From the NCBI GenBank assembly GCA_910584595.1, contig CAJUBQ010000006.1:1-64000 (forward strand): a stretch of 64,000 bases of DNA. Reading direction: 5' to 3'. This DNA is from an uncultured Eubacterium sp. (GTDB lineage Bacteria > Bacillota > Clostridia > Lachnospirales > Lachnospiraceae). Below the pieces are notes generated by a model, which saw nothing but the letters and a program-made list of their open reading frames with translations, did no database searches and was not told where the DNA came from. A program made the translations under genes and the position numbers. This document shows positions 42,666 to 50,480 of the stretch, piece after piece (position 1 is the stretch's first letter; each line of letters begins with the position of its first letter).

Positions 42666-42733
42666 CCAGCCCATCACGAAGTGATTTCTAATGGCTGGAT
42701 ATGTAACAGTTCCATGGTTATCTGAACTGTTAC
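42666..42733 (+). repeat. Double-hairpin repeat, copy R1
   Basis: The first hairpin is CCAGCC / GGCTGG (42666-42698), with an inner ATCAC-GAA-GTGAT stem. The second is GTAACAGTTC (42703-42712) / GAACTGTTAC (42724-42733). The same arrangement recurs at 44662-44730, where paired bases change together. It lies in the 268-bp gap after the MATE gene, which holds nothing else I can support. Confidence 0.8.
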
Positions 42734-42852
42734 AGCATTCCTGCCTGAAGTTCAGTCTTCTTTTCCTAAAGAATTGTTTATTGGTCTCCAACAGACTTTT
42801 TCTGCGACGACTGCAGTGCCTTTAGGTGCAAAGCTGCAAATATCTTTCTCCT

Positions 42853-43173
42853 TTAGTCAAACCAATAGAATAAATTTTCTTTTTTTATCAGGGTCGAATC
42901 ATATATAACAGAATCTTGCTCATCTGTGTATGGCTCCAGAATTAATTTATGAATTTTGGAGAATTTTACTTCAAAGGTCTGATTGCAACCTGAGATGCTA
43001 TGAAATAATATATATAAATCGCGAAGATCGTTTATTGCATGAAGCGCTGCTCTATTCTCCGCATAACTTCCACTAACATATTTCATTTCTTTGATACAGC
43101 TATCTACAAAATAATTTATCTTTTCTAAAAAGCGCTTTATATCTTGATTTGTAATGAGTTCTGTCCACATCAT
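42853..43173 (-). CDS. Small hypothetical protein (106 residues)
   Basis: I do not recognise this family. The protein is soluble, mostly helical and slightly acidic, with FLEKINYFVDSCIKEMKYVS near residue 15 and a C-terminal LFYWFD. The start is well supported on the minus strand: GGGAG lies 5 nt before a double ATG at 43173. It sits alone between a MATE gene and an Rpn-type nuclease gene, both accessory types, so transfer is possible. An immunity-like or toxin-partner role is conceivable from size and context only. Confidence 0.55.
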   Translation of the reverse strand: MMWTELITNQDIKRFLEKINYFVDSCIKEMKYVSGSYAENRAALHAINDLRDLYILFHSISGCNQTFEVKFSKIHKLILEPYTDEQDSVIYDSTLIKKENLFYWFD

Positions 43174-43300
43174 GATTCTCCCGCCGCGTAAAGTCTTGGA
43201 TCAACTTATAATTTTTTGACTTTTGTGTTACTTCAATACTTGCTGTTTTGCCGGAGCCAATAAAAAATCGTTGCCGGGAATCCGGCATTCGTGTATTTCC

Positions 43301-44251
43301 TTAGTCAAGATGGTATTCGTGTAACAATGTGATAAGGCAGTGTTTGTCAGAAAGAGCCTTGTCTAAGTCTTCCAGACGATTTTCTTCTAGAAGCCGGCTG
43401 ATTAAAAATAAAATCTGCTCCTGTCCCTGTTCCAGGCCCAGCTTACGTCCTTGTTTCAGCCCCTGTTCGAGCCCGGTTTCACGGCCTTCTTCAAATGTTT
43501 GATCTAAAAGAAACTTTTCGTCATATTCAGTTAAAAACATAAGCAGCACCTCGCTTCGGCTTTGTAATAGGATATCTTTTAAAATATCCTGCCTGATACA
43601 GTTATCCATTGCGGCATTGACAGCGCGCTCTAAAGAGAAACCGCGGCCAAGGTTACGGCTGACTTCGTCCATGAATGCGGAATATTCCCAAAGCCTGCGG
43701 CAGTCCTGCATTAACGGCAGGTTATGTCCCAGATTAATATTGAGCATTCGCACGCGGCATTCCAAAACAGGCGCGTCGCCATCTTTAAACGGCGGGAGAA
43801 ACGCGTCGGACAGCTTCAGCCAGGATTCGTCAGGCTGGTCTTCCCTGCCGTTGTAGAAGACGATGTATTGGGGCATGGGCAGGCGGATCAGCTTTCTGCC
43901 ATAAACGTTGTGCTTCTGTTGGGTCGTATAGGATTCGTAAAGCCTGGCAAAATAAGACAGGCCGCGAAGAGGCATATTCGGATTGAAAGTTGACTGATGT
44001 TCATACAGATTCATGACGGAGCCGATGAGAAACGAGAGGTCGTTTTTCATAGACATATAAATGGCGCTGTCGATGGTTGTAATCTCCAAAGCAGCAGGAT
44101 CCTTGTAGTCTGTATGGCTGACCGCGTTATAAAGGGACAGAAGGTCGTTTTTGTCCTGAAATACTTTACGAAACAGCCGGTCTTTGTACTTTTGGCGTAC
44201 AAAGATGCGGTTCCATTGGCGAATAATATGAAATTTACGTTTTTTGACCAT
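43301..44251 (-). CDS. Rpn-family recombination-promoting nuclease-like protein
   Basis: Rpn (YhgA-like) proteins are PD-(D/E)XK nucleases, earlier called putative transposases, that promote RecA-independent DNA exchange. The 316-residue protein has an N-terminal KYKDRLFRKVFQDKNDLLSLYN, a nuclease-like core with MSMKNDLSF and NLYEHQSTF (E-x-Q type), and YIVFYNG near residue 150. The C-terminus has a Gly/Gln/Leu-rich repeat, GLEQGLKQGRKLGLEQGQEQ, which is typical and prone to slippage. ATG 44251 has GGAGG upstream, so the longer frame from 44287 is rejected. No terminal repeats of a transposon are seen. Confidence 0.8.
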   Translation of the reverse strand: MVKKRKFHIIRQWNRIFVRQKYKDRLFRKVFQDKNDLLSLYNAVSHTDYKDPAALEITTIDSAIYMSMKNDLSFLIGSVMNLYEHQSTFNPNMPLRGLSYFARLYESYTTQQKHNVYGRKLIRLPMPQYIVFYNGREDQPDESWLKLSDAFLPPFKDGDAPVLECRVRMLNINLGHNLPLMQDCRRLWEYSAFMDEVSRNLGRGFSLERAVNAAMDNCIRQDILKDILLQSRSEVLLMFLTEYDEKFLLDQTFEEGRETGLEQGLKQGRKLGLEQGQEQILFLISRLLEENRLEDLDKALSDKHCLITLLHEYHLD

Positions 44252-44537
44252 ACGGTTTCCTCCATTATAATAGAAATAACAGTGCATTACAAGAAATAAT
44301 TCAAGGCATTAATGATTCAGGGTGTTTGATAGGTTTGGCATCATGATAAAATATCAGAAATGTGATTTGAAATAACCGGAAATGTGAAATGAATCAACGG
44401 TTAACATAAGCTGCTTTGCAGCAAATAAAGTATATCATAAAAAAATACGGATGACAATTCTAAATTGCGGAAACTACTTTCGGATATAGTTTTTAAGATG
44501 ATTATCTCTAAAGTAAAAACATTGCAAGTGAACAGTA

Positions 44538-44581
44538 AGGAACGGTAAAGAAATAACTTGCAATATTCCTTTACCGTTCCT
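44538..44581 (+). repeat. 13-bp perfect hairpin (AGGAACGGTAAAG)
   Basis: AGGAACGGTAAAG (44538-44550) pairs perfectly with CTTTACCGTTCCT (44569-44581). It belongs to a 550-bp gene-free stretch (44288-44841) that also holds a GCTGC/GCAGC mini-hairpin near 44410 and repeat R2. A shorter relative, ACGGTAAA/TTTACCGT, is at 48380-48399. Confidence 0.75.
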
Positions 44582-44661
44582 AACGATGGATATGAAACAG
44601 TACAGGCAGGTCTGCGCGTTTACTGTGCTGACCGTATAAAAATGGAGTGGTTTCCAGGTAT

Positions 44662-44730
44662 CCAGCCCATCGCAAAGCGATTTCTAATGGCTGGATACGT
44701 AACAGTTCCATGGGTTATCTGAACTGTTCC
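44662..44730 (+). repeat. Double-hairpin repeat, copy R2
   Basis: The same layout as R1: CCAGCC / GGCTGG (44662-44694) with inner ATCGC-AAA-GCGAT, then GTAACAGTTC (44699-44708) with GAACTGTT (44721-44728). Compared with R1 an A-T pair in the inner stem has become G-C. It lies about 60 bp upstream of the fba promoter. Confidence 0.8.
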
Positions 44731-44790
44731 ATGGATTTATTCTGCACCTCGTGACATGGTAAATTTTACTTTATTTTTTACAAAAATAAT

Positions 44791-44799
44791 GTTATAATA
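44791..44799 (+). promoter_or_regulatory. Extended -10 promoter of fba
   Basis: TGTTATAAT at 44791-44799 is an extended -10 element (TG-N-TATAAT), about 43 bp before fba. No good -35 is needed or seen. Confidence 0.6.
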
Positions 44800-44841
44800 A
44801 AAACATCAATGAAATTATAGAAAGAAGATGGAGGAAAGAAC

Positions 44842-45705
44842 ATGTTAGTATCAGCAGCAGAAATGTTAAAAAAAGCAAAAGCCGGCCATTATGCAGTAGG
44901 ACAGTTTAACATCAACAATCTGGAATGGACAAAATCCGTTTTGCTGACCGCAGAAGAATTAAAAAGTCCGGTTATTTTAGGCGTATCCGAAGGTGCAGGA
45001 AAATATATGACCGGATTTAAGACGGTTGCAGCAATGGTAAAAGCAATGGATGAAGAACTGGGAATTACGGTTCCGGTTGCTCTGCATTTGGATCATGGCA
45101 CTTATGAAGGCTGCTACAAGTGTATTAAGGCAGGATTTACATCGATCATGTTTGACGGTTCCCATTATCCGATTGAGGAAAACGTAGCAAAGACAAAAGA
45201 ATTGGTAGCAGTATCACATAATCTGGGACTGTCTATTGAAGCAGAAGTTGGTTCTATCGGCGGTGAAGAAGATGGCGTCGTAGGCATGGGCGAATGTGCT
45301 GATCCTGAAGAATGCAAATCCATTGCTGATCTGGGTGTGGACATGCTGGCAGCAGGCATTGGCAATATCCATGGAAAATATCCGGAAAACTGGGCAGGAT
45401 TAAGCTTTGAAACATTAGACGCCGTACAGCAAAAGACCGGTGAGATGCCGTTAGTGCTTCATGGTGGGACAGGGATTCCTGAGGATATGATTAAGAAAGC
45501 GATTTCACTCGGTGTTGCAAAGATCAATGTAAACACGGAATGTCAGCTGTCATTCCAGGAAGCGACCCGCAAATATGTAGAGGCCGGTAAAGATCTGGAA
45601 GGCAAGGGATTTGATCCACGTAAATTATTAGCTCCTGGCGCTGAAGCAATTAAAGCAACTGTGAAGGAAAAGATGGAATTATTTGGTTCTGTTGGCAAAG
45701 CTTAA
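44842..45705 (+). CDS. fba: Fructose-bisphosphate aldolase, class II
   Basis: This zinc aldolase cleaves fructose 1,6-bisphosphate in glycolysis. The 287-residue protein has GQFNINNLEW near residue 21. The zinc ligands lie in VALHLDHGTYEGC near residue 80, in GIGNIHGKYP near 177 and in LVLHGGTGIPEDM near 207. SVGGEED-like residues (SIGGEEDGV) mark the flexible active-site loop. Its length matches the class IIA/B short forms. GGAGGAAAG precedes the start. It stands as a single gene. Confidence 0.95.
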   Translation: MLVSAAEMLKKAKAGHYAVGQFNINNLEWTKSVLLTAEELKSPVILGVSEGAGKYMTGFKTVAAMVKAMDEELGITVPVALHLDHGTYEGCYKCIKAGFTSIMFDGSHYPIEENVAKTKELVAVSHNLGLSIEAEVGSIGGEEDGVVGMGECADPEECKSIADLGVDMLAAGIGNIHGKYPENWAGLSFETLDAVQQKTGEMPLVLHGGTGIPEDMIKKAISLGVAKINVNTECQLSFQEATRKYVEAGKDLEGKGFDPRKLLAPGAEAIKATVKEKMELFGSVGKA

Positions 45706-45845
45706 AACAAGCCGTTTGATTTTTGGCAAAATTGCTGAAAAAAAGATGGCGGGAATAAAAAAATTAGAAACATATCCTAAAATAAAAATAAAGTATTGTA
45801 TTTTTGATAAAATAGGTGTATGTTAATAGCAAGTAGAAAAGAACG

Positions 45846-45880
45846 AGGATGTTCCAGAAAGGGGCATCCTTATTTTTTTT
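45846..45880 (+). terminator. Leader terminator upstream of the glutamine synthetase gene
   Basis: AGGATG (45846-45851) pairs with CATCCT (45865-45870) before TATTTTTTTT. A promoter-like TTGTAT-N17-TATGTT lies about 30-50 bp upstream, so this looks like an attenuator in a short leader rather than the end of fba. The antitermination signal is not identified. Confidence 0.65.
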
Positions 45881-45953
45881 CATCATATAATGTTACACGA
45901 TTCAAATAAATGTCAGATACATATCCGTTGGGATTGGAAAGAAAGGAAAACAT

Positions 45954-48068
45954 ATGGGCGATTATTTTAATGTAGCAGATATTTTTGGAGAAAATGTGTT
46001 TAACGATTCCGTTATGCAGGCACGCCTTCCCAAAAAAGTTTACAAAAAAATGAGAGAAATTATTGAAAATGGCGCAGAATTGGATTTGGCAACGGCGGAT
46101 GTTGTTGCGCATGAGATGAAGGAGTGGGCGATTGAGAAAGGCGCTACGCACTATACACACTGGTTCCAGCCATTGACAGGAGTGACTGCCGAAAAACATG
46201 ATTCTTTTATTACAGCTCCGATGTCTACAGGCAAAGTGTTGATGAGTTTTTCCGGTAAAGAGCTGATTAAAGGCGAACCGGATGCATCTTCTTTCCCATC
46301 CGGCGGTCTTAGGGCTACGTTTGAAGCCAGAGGTTATACTGCGTGGGACTGCACGTCTCCGGCATTTGTCAGACAGGATGCGGCAGGTGCAACGCTTTGT
46401 ATTCCTACGGCATTTTGTTCTTATACTGGAGAAGCGCTGGATCAGAAAACGCCGCTGCTGCGTTCCATGGAAGCAATCAGTGACCAGGCGGTACGGCTGA
46501 TTCGTTTATTCGGCAATACGACATCCAAAAAAGTTATTCCATCCGTAGGGCCGGAGCAGGAATATTTTATTGTAGACAGAGAAAAGTACCTGCAGAGAAA
46601 AGATCTTATCTTTACCGGACGTACGTTGTTTGGCGCAATGCCGCCAAAGGGTCAGGAAATGGACGATCATTATTTTGGCGCGATTCGTGAACGGATTGCG
46701 GCTTATATGAAAGATGTAAATAAAGAGCTGTGGAGACTTGGGGTGTCTGCAAAGACACAGCATAATGAAGTGGCTCCTGCACAGCATGAGCTGGCGCCAA
46801 TTTATGCCGAATGCAACATTGCAGTAGATGATAATCATCTGATTATGGAAACACTGAAAAAAGTAGCCGGACGTCATGGACTGCAATGCCTGCTTCATGA
46901 GAAACCGTTTGCAGGCGTTAACGGTTCCGGAAAACATAATAACTGGTCGCTTGTTACAAATGATGGTATTAATTTGTTAGAACCGGGTGTGACGCCACAT
47001 GAAAATATTCAATTTTTATTAGTGCTTGTCTGCATTTTAAAGGCAGTTGATAAACATGCTGCTTTGCTTCGTGCATCAGCCTCAGATGTAGGAAATGATC
47101 ACAGACTGGGAGCAAATGAAGCGCCGCCGGCGATTTTATCCGTATTTTTAGGTGAGCAGCTGGAAGATGTTATCTCACAGCTGATAAGTACAGGTATGGC
47201 AACGCATTCCATCAAACGGCAAATGCTGGAAACCGGTGTTAAGACGCTGCCGGATTTTAGAAAGGATGCGACCGACCGCAACCGTACTTCGCCATTTGCA
47301 TTTACCGGAAACAAATTTGAGTTCCGTATGGTTGGCTCTCAAGATTCTGTAGCACAGTCAAATGTAGTTTTGAATACGATTGTTGCTGAGGCATTTTCAG
47401 AAGCATGTGATGTTTTGGAAAAAGCGGATGATTTTAATGAGGCAGTTCATGATCTGATTAAAGAGTATGCAGTCGAACATCAGAGAATTATTTTTAATGG
47501 CAATGGATATTCGGATGAATGGGTGGAAGAAGCCGCAAAACGAGGTCTTCCAAATATCAAGTCTATGGTAGATGCCATTCCTGCTTACACGGCAGAAGGA
47601 TCGGTTGCTGTATTTGAGAAATTTAACGTATTTACGAAAGCTGAGCTGGAGTCCCGTGTAGAGATCGAATACGAGACTTATGCCAAGACAATCAATATCG
47701 AAGCGAAAGCAATGATTGATATTGCAGGAAAACAGATTATTCCATCTGTGATTAAGTATACAACAGCGCTGGCAGCATCGATTAATAGTGTAAAAGCTGC
47801 GTGTGATGCGGATGTCAGCGTACAGACAGAATTATTAAAAGAAGTATCCGCATTACTGACAGATACACGGACAGCGCTGAAAAAACTAATGGAAGCAGAT
47901 GCGGTTGGTTCTGCAATGGAAGAAGGCCGCGAGCGGGCGGTTTATTACAGAGATGTAATTAAAGCGGCAATGGAGGAATTGCGCACACCGGTGGATAAGC
48001 TGGAAATGATGGTGGATAAAGATATGTGGCCAATGCCGTCATATGGAGATTTGATTTTTGAAGTTTAA
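45954..48068 (+). CDS. glnN: Glutamine synthetase, type III
   Basis: It makes glutamine from glutamate, ammonia and ATP, the main route of ammonia assimilation. At 704 residues it is the large GSIII class, common in gut anaerobes. Characteristic segments include THWFQPLTG near residue 66, DSFITAPMSTGK, GPEQEYFIVD near 200 (metal-binding glutamates), QHNEVAPAQHELAPIY near 268, NGSGKHNNWSL near 325 and RNRTSPFAFTGNKFEFR near 440. GAAAGGAAAA precedes the start. The leader has a probable attenuator, so nitrogen-dependent antitermination is plausible. Confidence 0.95.
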   Translation: MGDYFNVADIFGENVFNDSVMQARLPKKVYKKMREIIENGAELDLATADVVAHEMKEWAIEKGATHYTHWFQPLTGVTAEKHDSFITAPMSTGKVLMSFSGKELIKGEPDASSFPSGGLRATFEARGYTAWDCTSPAFVRQDAAGATLCIPTAFCSYTGEALDQKTPLLRSMEAISDQAVRLIRLFGNTTSKKVIPSVGPEQEYFIVDREKYLQRKDLIFTGRTLFGAMPPKGQEMDDHYFGAIRERIAAYMKDVNKELWRLGVSAKTQHNEVAPAQHELAPIYAECNIAVDDNHLIMETLKKVAGRHGLQCLLHEKPFAGVNGSGKHNNWSLVTNDGINLLEPGVTPHENIQFLLVLVCILKAVDKHAALLRASASDVGNDHRLGANEAPPAILSVFLGEQLEDVISQLISTGMATHSIKRQMLETGVKTLPDFRKDATDRNRTSPFAFTGNKFEFRMVGSQDSVAQSNVVLNTIVAEAFSEACDVLEKADDFNEAVHDLIKEYAVEHQRIIFNGNGYSDEWVEEAAKRGLPNIKSMVDAIPAYTAEGSVAVFEKFNVFTKAELESRVEIEYETYAKTINIEAKAMIDIAGKQIIPSVIKYTTALAASINSVKAACDADVSVQTELLKEVSALLTDTRTALKKLMEADAVGSAMEEGRERAVYYRDVIKAAMEELRTPVDKLEMMVDKDMWPMPSYGDLIFEV

Positions 48069-48117
48069 CAGACAGATGCAATCATCATTCCTTTATTAAT
48101 ATAGATGCAGAGAAAAG

Positions 48118-48143
48118 AGTCCGGCGGGAGCCGGACTTTTTTT
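48118..48143 (+). terminator. Intrinsic terminator of glnN
   Basis: AGTCCGGC pairs with GCCGGACT across GGGA, followed by seven T residues. Confidence 0.92.
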
Positions 48144-48379
48144 CTTATAGAATATTGCAATACTCAGGAACTGTAAAGAAAAAACAACATATCACAGTTC
48201 AGGTATCCCAATATTAAAAAAATTACAATGAATCATTATAAATACAAAAAGTGAAAATACTGTTGGTAACGGAACAAGCTTTACATTTTTTGAAAAGTAA
48301 TATCAAATAAAACAAAAACAGCATATTTTATAAAGCATTTGTACAAATCTGCCGATATAGAAATTATTAACATACATAA

Positions 48380-48447
48380 ACGGTAAACGGATTTACCGTA
48401 CGCAGAAAAGGAAAACAGTAACAGCATCAGTTTATCTGAACTGTTAC
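48380..48447 (+). repeat. Partial double-hairpin repeat, copy R3
   Basis: ACGGTAAA-CGGA-TTTACCGT (48380-48399) is followed by GTAACAG (48418-48424) / CTGTTAC (48441-48447). TTATCTGAACTGTTAC is shared with R1. The CCAGCC hairpin is absent. The rest of the 403-bp gap 48069-48470 is AT-rich and shows no gene. Confidence 0.6.
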
Positions 48448-48470
48448 AAAAGATCAGGGAGGATGACGGT

Positions 48471-49301
48471 ATGGGTATGATGATCGGTGTAACAAATACA
48501 GGCAGAGCAGTAATTCAAATTAAAAAACCGGATGGAACTGTAGCAGGGTCTATCAGTTTTTCTAAATCAGGCCAGAAAAAAACAAAGAAGCTGAATTATA
48601 ATTTTAAAGCAGTATCAGCGCAAATATTGCTGTCTAAAACATCGAACAGCGCCAGAAAGGCGGTAACAAAGGCACGCGGAACAGTCGCTATGCTTTTGCG
48701 AAAAGTAAGTCTTGGAGAATATGATGATTTGGATCTGGAACATGCGATTATACATGCGAGGAAAATGGAGCGCATTGCCAAAAAGAGAGAAAAGCATTTA
48801 AAACAGGAAGAACAGATCGAACAAAAAGGCAAGACAGAAGAAACTGAAGATCTTATTATGGAAGAACTGGAGGAGCGGTCAGAGGAACAGGAAGAACTGG
48901 AGCTGACGGAGGAGGAACTGCAGCGGCTAATGGAAGAGTACGAGCAATTGATGAAAGAATCGATGGAGGATTTGGCTGAAGAAATGGCTGAAGATTTTAT
49001 TGACGAATTGTCAAAAGAATACACTGGCGCCGTATATGCGATGGAGCCGCAGGAGCTGGAAGAATTAAAGCAAAAGCACAGGTCGGATGAGATGCGTGCG
49101 ATTGCGGATGCGGATATGAAGTATTTAAGGGCAATGTTTAACAAACTGGAAAAAGAAAAACAGGCAGTTTCCAGCGGCGCGAACAATTTTTCGAATGCTC
49201 CGGCGGGGGTTTCGCTTGAAATATCAGGACTGGATATACCGGTGGAGATGCCGCCGGTACCTGAGATCGTACAAGGGACAAACATTGATTTTTCGTTGTG
49301 A
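48471..49301 (+). CDS. Acidic coiled-coil protein of unknown function
   Basis: This family is not recognised. The 276-residue protein has a basic N-terminus with beta-like character (VTNTGRAVIQIKKPDG). A lysine-rich linker comes next, then a helical region (residues about 75-215) dominated by glutamate-rich coiled coil such as EELEERSEEQEELELTEEEL. A short proline-containing tail ends it (DIPVEMPPVPEI). There is no signal peptide or membrane segment. GGGAGG precedes ATG 48471. It stands between glnN and the lrg operon with no shared transcript evident. It may be a scaffolding or DNA/RNA-associated protein; this is a guess from composition only. Confidence 0.7.
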   Translation: MGMMIGVTNTGRAVIQIKKPDGTVAGSISFSKSGQKKTKKLNYNFKAVSAQILLSKTSNSARKAVTKARGTVAMLLRKVSLGEYDDLDLEHAIIHARKMERIAKKREKHLKQEEQIEQKGKTEETEDLIMEELEERSEEQEELELTEEELQRLMEEYEQLMKESMEDLAEEMAEDFIDELSKEYTGAVYAMEPQELEELKQKHRSDEMRAIADADMKYLRAMFNKLEKEKQAVSSGANNFSNAPAGVSLEISGLDIPVEMPPVPEIVQGTNIDFSL

Positions 49302-49308
49302 GTGATAC

Positions 49309-49353
49309 TTGACATTTTATTATAAATGATCTATGCTATACTGGTACTACCAG
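49309..49353 (+). promoter_or_regulatory. lrgAB promoter with FadR/GntR-type operator
   Basis: TTGACA (49309-49314), a 17-bp spacer and TATGCT (49332-49337) form the promoter. CTGGTACTACCAG (49341-49353), a perfect dyad matching the FadR-subfamily consensus TGGTNNNACCA, covers the start site. The FadR-type regulator at 50481 is the obvious candidate to bind it. Confidence 0.8.
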
Positions 49354-49370
49354 TTAGGAGATGATTATTT

Positions 49371-49727
49371 ATGAAATATTTACGCCAATTCAGTATTATT
49401 TTGTTAGTCTCATTTCTTGGTGAGATTGCGCATATTCTGCTCCCGCTTCCGATTCCGGCCAGCGTCTATGGACTTATGATGATGTTTTTTGCATTGTGTA
49501 TGGGAATGATAAAACTGGATCAGGTAAAAGAAGCGGCGAGTTTTCTGATTGAAATTATGCCTGTTATGTTTCTTCCGGCAGCAGCAGGACTTTTGGATTC
49601 CTGGTCAATTCTGAAACCTGTTTGTCTGCCTGTCCTGGTGATTACTGTAATTACAACTGTTGTTGTAATGGCGGTGAGCGGGCGAATGACTCAATTTCTT
49701 ATACGAAAAGAAAAAGCAAAAAAATAA
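49371..49727 (+). CDS. lrgA: LrgA/CidA-family membrane protein
   Basis: A small holin-like membrane protein. With LrgB it was first linked to murein hydrolase control, and in some Firmicutes the pair acts as a pyruvate transporter. The 118 residues hold four hydrophobic segments, with GEIAHILLPLPIPASVYGLMM-type residues near 17-37 (LPIPASVYG motif) and EIMPVMFLPAAAGL near 63. TTAGGAG precedes the start. It is 13 nt upstream of lrgB under the operator-promoter at 49309-49353. Confidence 0.9.
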   Translation: MKYLRQFSIILLVSFLGEIAHILLPLPIPASVYGLMMMFFALCMGMIKLDQVKEAASFLIEIMPVMFLPAAAGLLDSWSILKPVCLPVLVITVITTVVVMAVSGRMTQFLIRKEKAKK

Positions 49728-49740
49728 ATCCAGAGCATGC

Positions 49741-50457
49741 GTGTTATTTAGAACGGAGAAGAACATGAAAGAATTTTTAACGGATTCCATTTTTTTTGGT
49801 GCATTTATTTGCCTGGTCAGTTATGAAATCGGCCTTATTGTGAAAAGAAAATTTCGGCTCGCCCTGCTAAATCCTTTGCTGATCGGAACGGTCTGCGTCA
49901 TTGCAGTTCTTGTGCTGTTAAAAACGGAATACAGTCAGTTTCAGGAAAGCGCGAAATATCTTAGTTATCTGCTTACGCCGGCTACCGTATGTCTGGCAAT
50001 TCCTCTTTATCAGCAAGTAGAGCTGCTTAAGAGAAATTTTAAGGCAATTGCAGGCGGGATTGCTGCGGGAGTTTTTGCAAGTCTCTTTAGTGTTTTTCTG
50101 TTGTCAAGACTGTTTTCGTTGAATCATGAACAATATGTGACCATGCTGCCGAAGTCTATTACTACCGCAATCGGTATGGATGTATCAAAAGAATTGGGTG
50201 GTATCGAAACAATTACGGTTGCCGTTATCATTATTACAGGCATTCTTGGAAATATATTGGCAGAGTTTGTATGCAAACTGTTTCGGATACAGGAACCAAT
50301 TGCAAAAGGAATCGCGATCGGCGCGTCTTCCCATGCGATCGGCACTGTAAAAGCTATGGAAATCGGAGAAACTGAAGGGGCAATGAGCAGTCTTGCCATT
50401 GCAGTAGCCGGACTATTGACAGTGCTGGGAGCTTCTTTTTTTGCCAATCTGATTTAA
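49741..50457 (+). CDS. lrgB: LrgB-family membrane protein
   Basis: Partner of LrgA. The 238-residue protein has about seven membrane segments and the family hallmarks LLTPATVCLAIPLYQQ near residue 75, MLPKSITTAIGMDVS near 132, GASSHAIGTVKAMEIGE near 195, and a C-terminal AVAGLLTVLGAS. ATG 49765 (MKEFLTDSIFF) just after GGAGAAG is a possible shorter start; the family usually begins at about this point. The operon continues into a FadR-type regulator 23 nt downstream. Confidence 0.9.
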   Translation: MLFRTEKNMKEFLTDSIFFGAFICLVSYEIGLIVKRKFRLALLNPLLIGTVCVIAVLVLLKTEYSQFQESAKYLSYLLTPATVCLAIPLYQQVELLKRNFKAIAGGIAAGVFASLFSVFLLSRLFSLNHEQYVTMLPKSITTAIGMDVSKELGGIETITVAVIIITGILGNILAEFVCKLFRIQEPIAKGIAIGASSHAIGTVKAMEIGETEGAMSSLAIAVAGLLTVLGASFFANLI

Positions 50458-50480
50458 AGCTGAAAAGGAATGATAGATTT

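Noticed and set aside
43100..43288. 62-residue minus-strand frame next to the small hypothetical gene
   Set aside because: It overlaps the better supported gene at 42853-43173 in another frame and has no ribosome site.
43301..44251. Intact insertion sequence
   Set aside because: The Rpn-type gene was once called a transposase, but no terminal inverted repeats or target duplications were seen around it.
48596..49315. 239-residue serine-rich minus-strand frame
   Set aside because: It is a shadow of the glutamate-rich coiled-coil gene on the plus strand.
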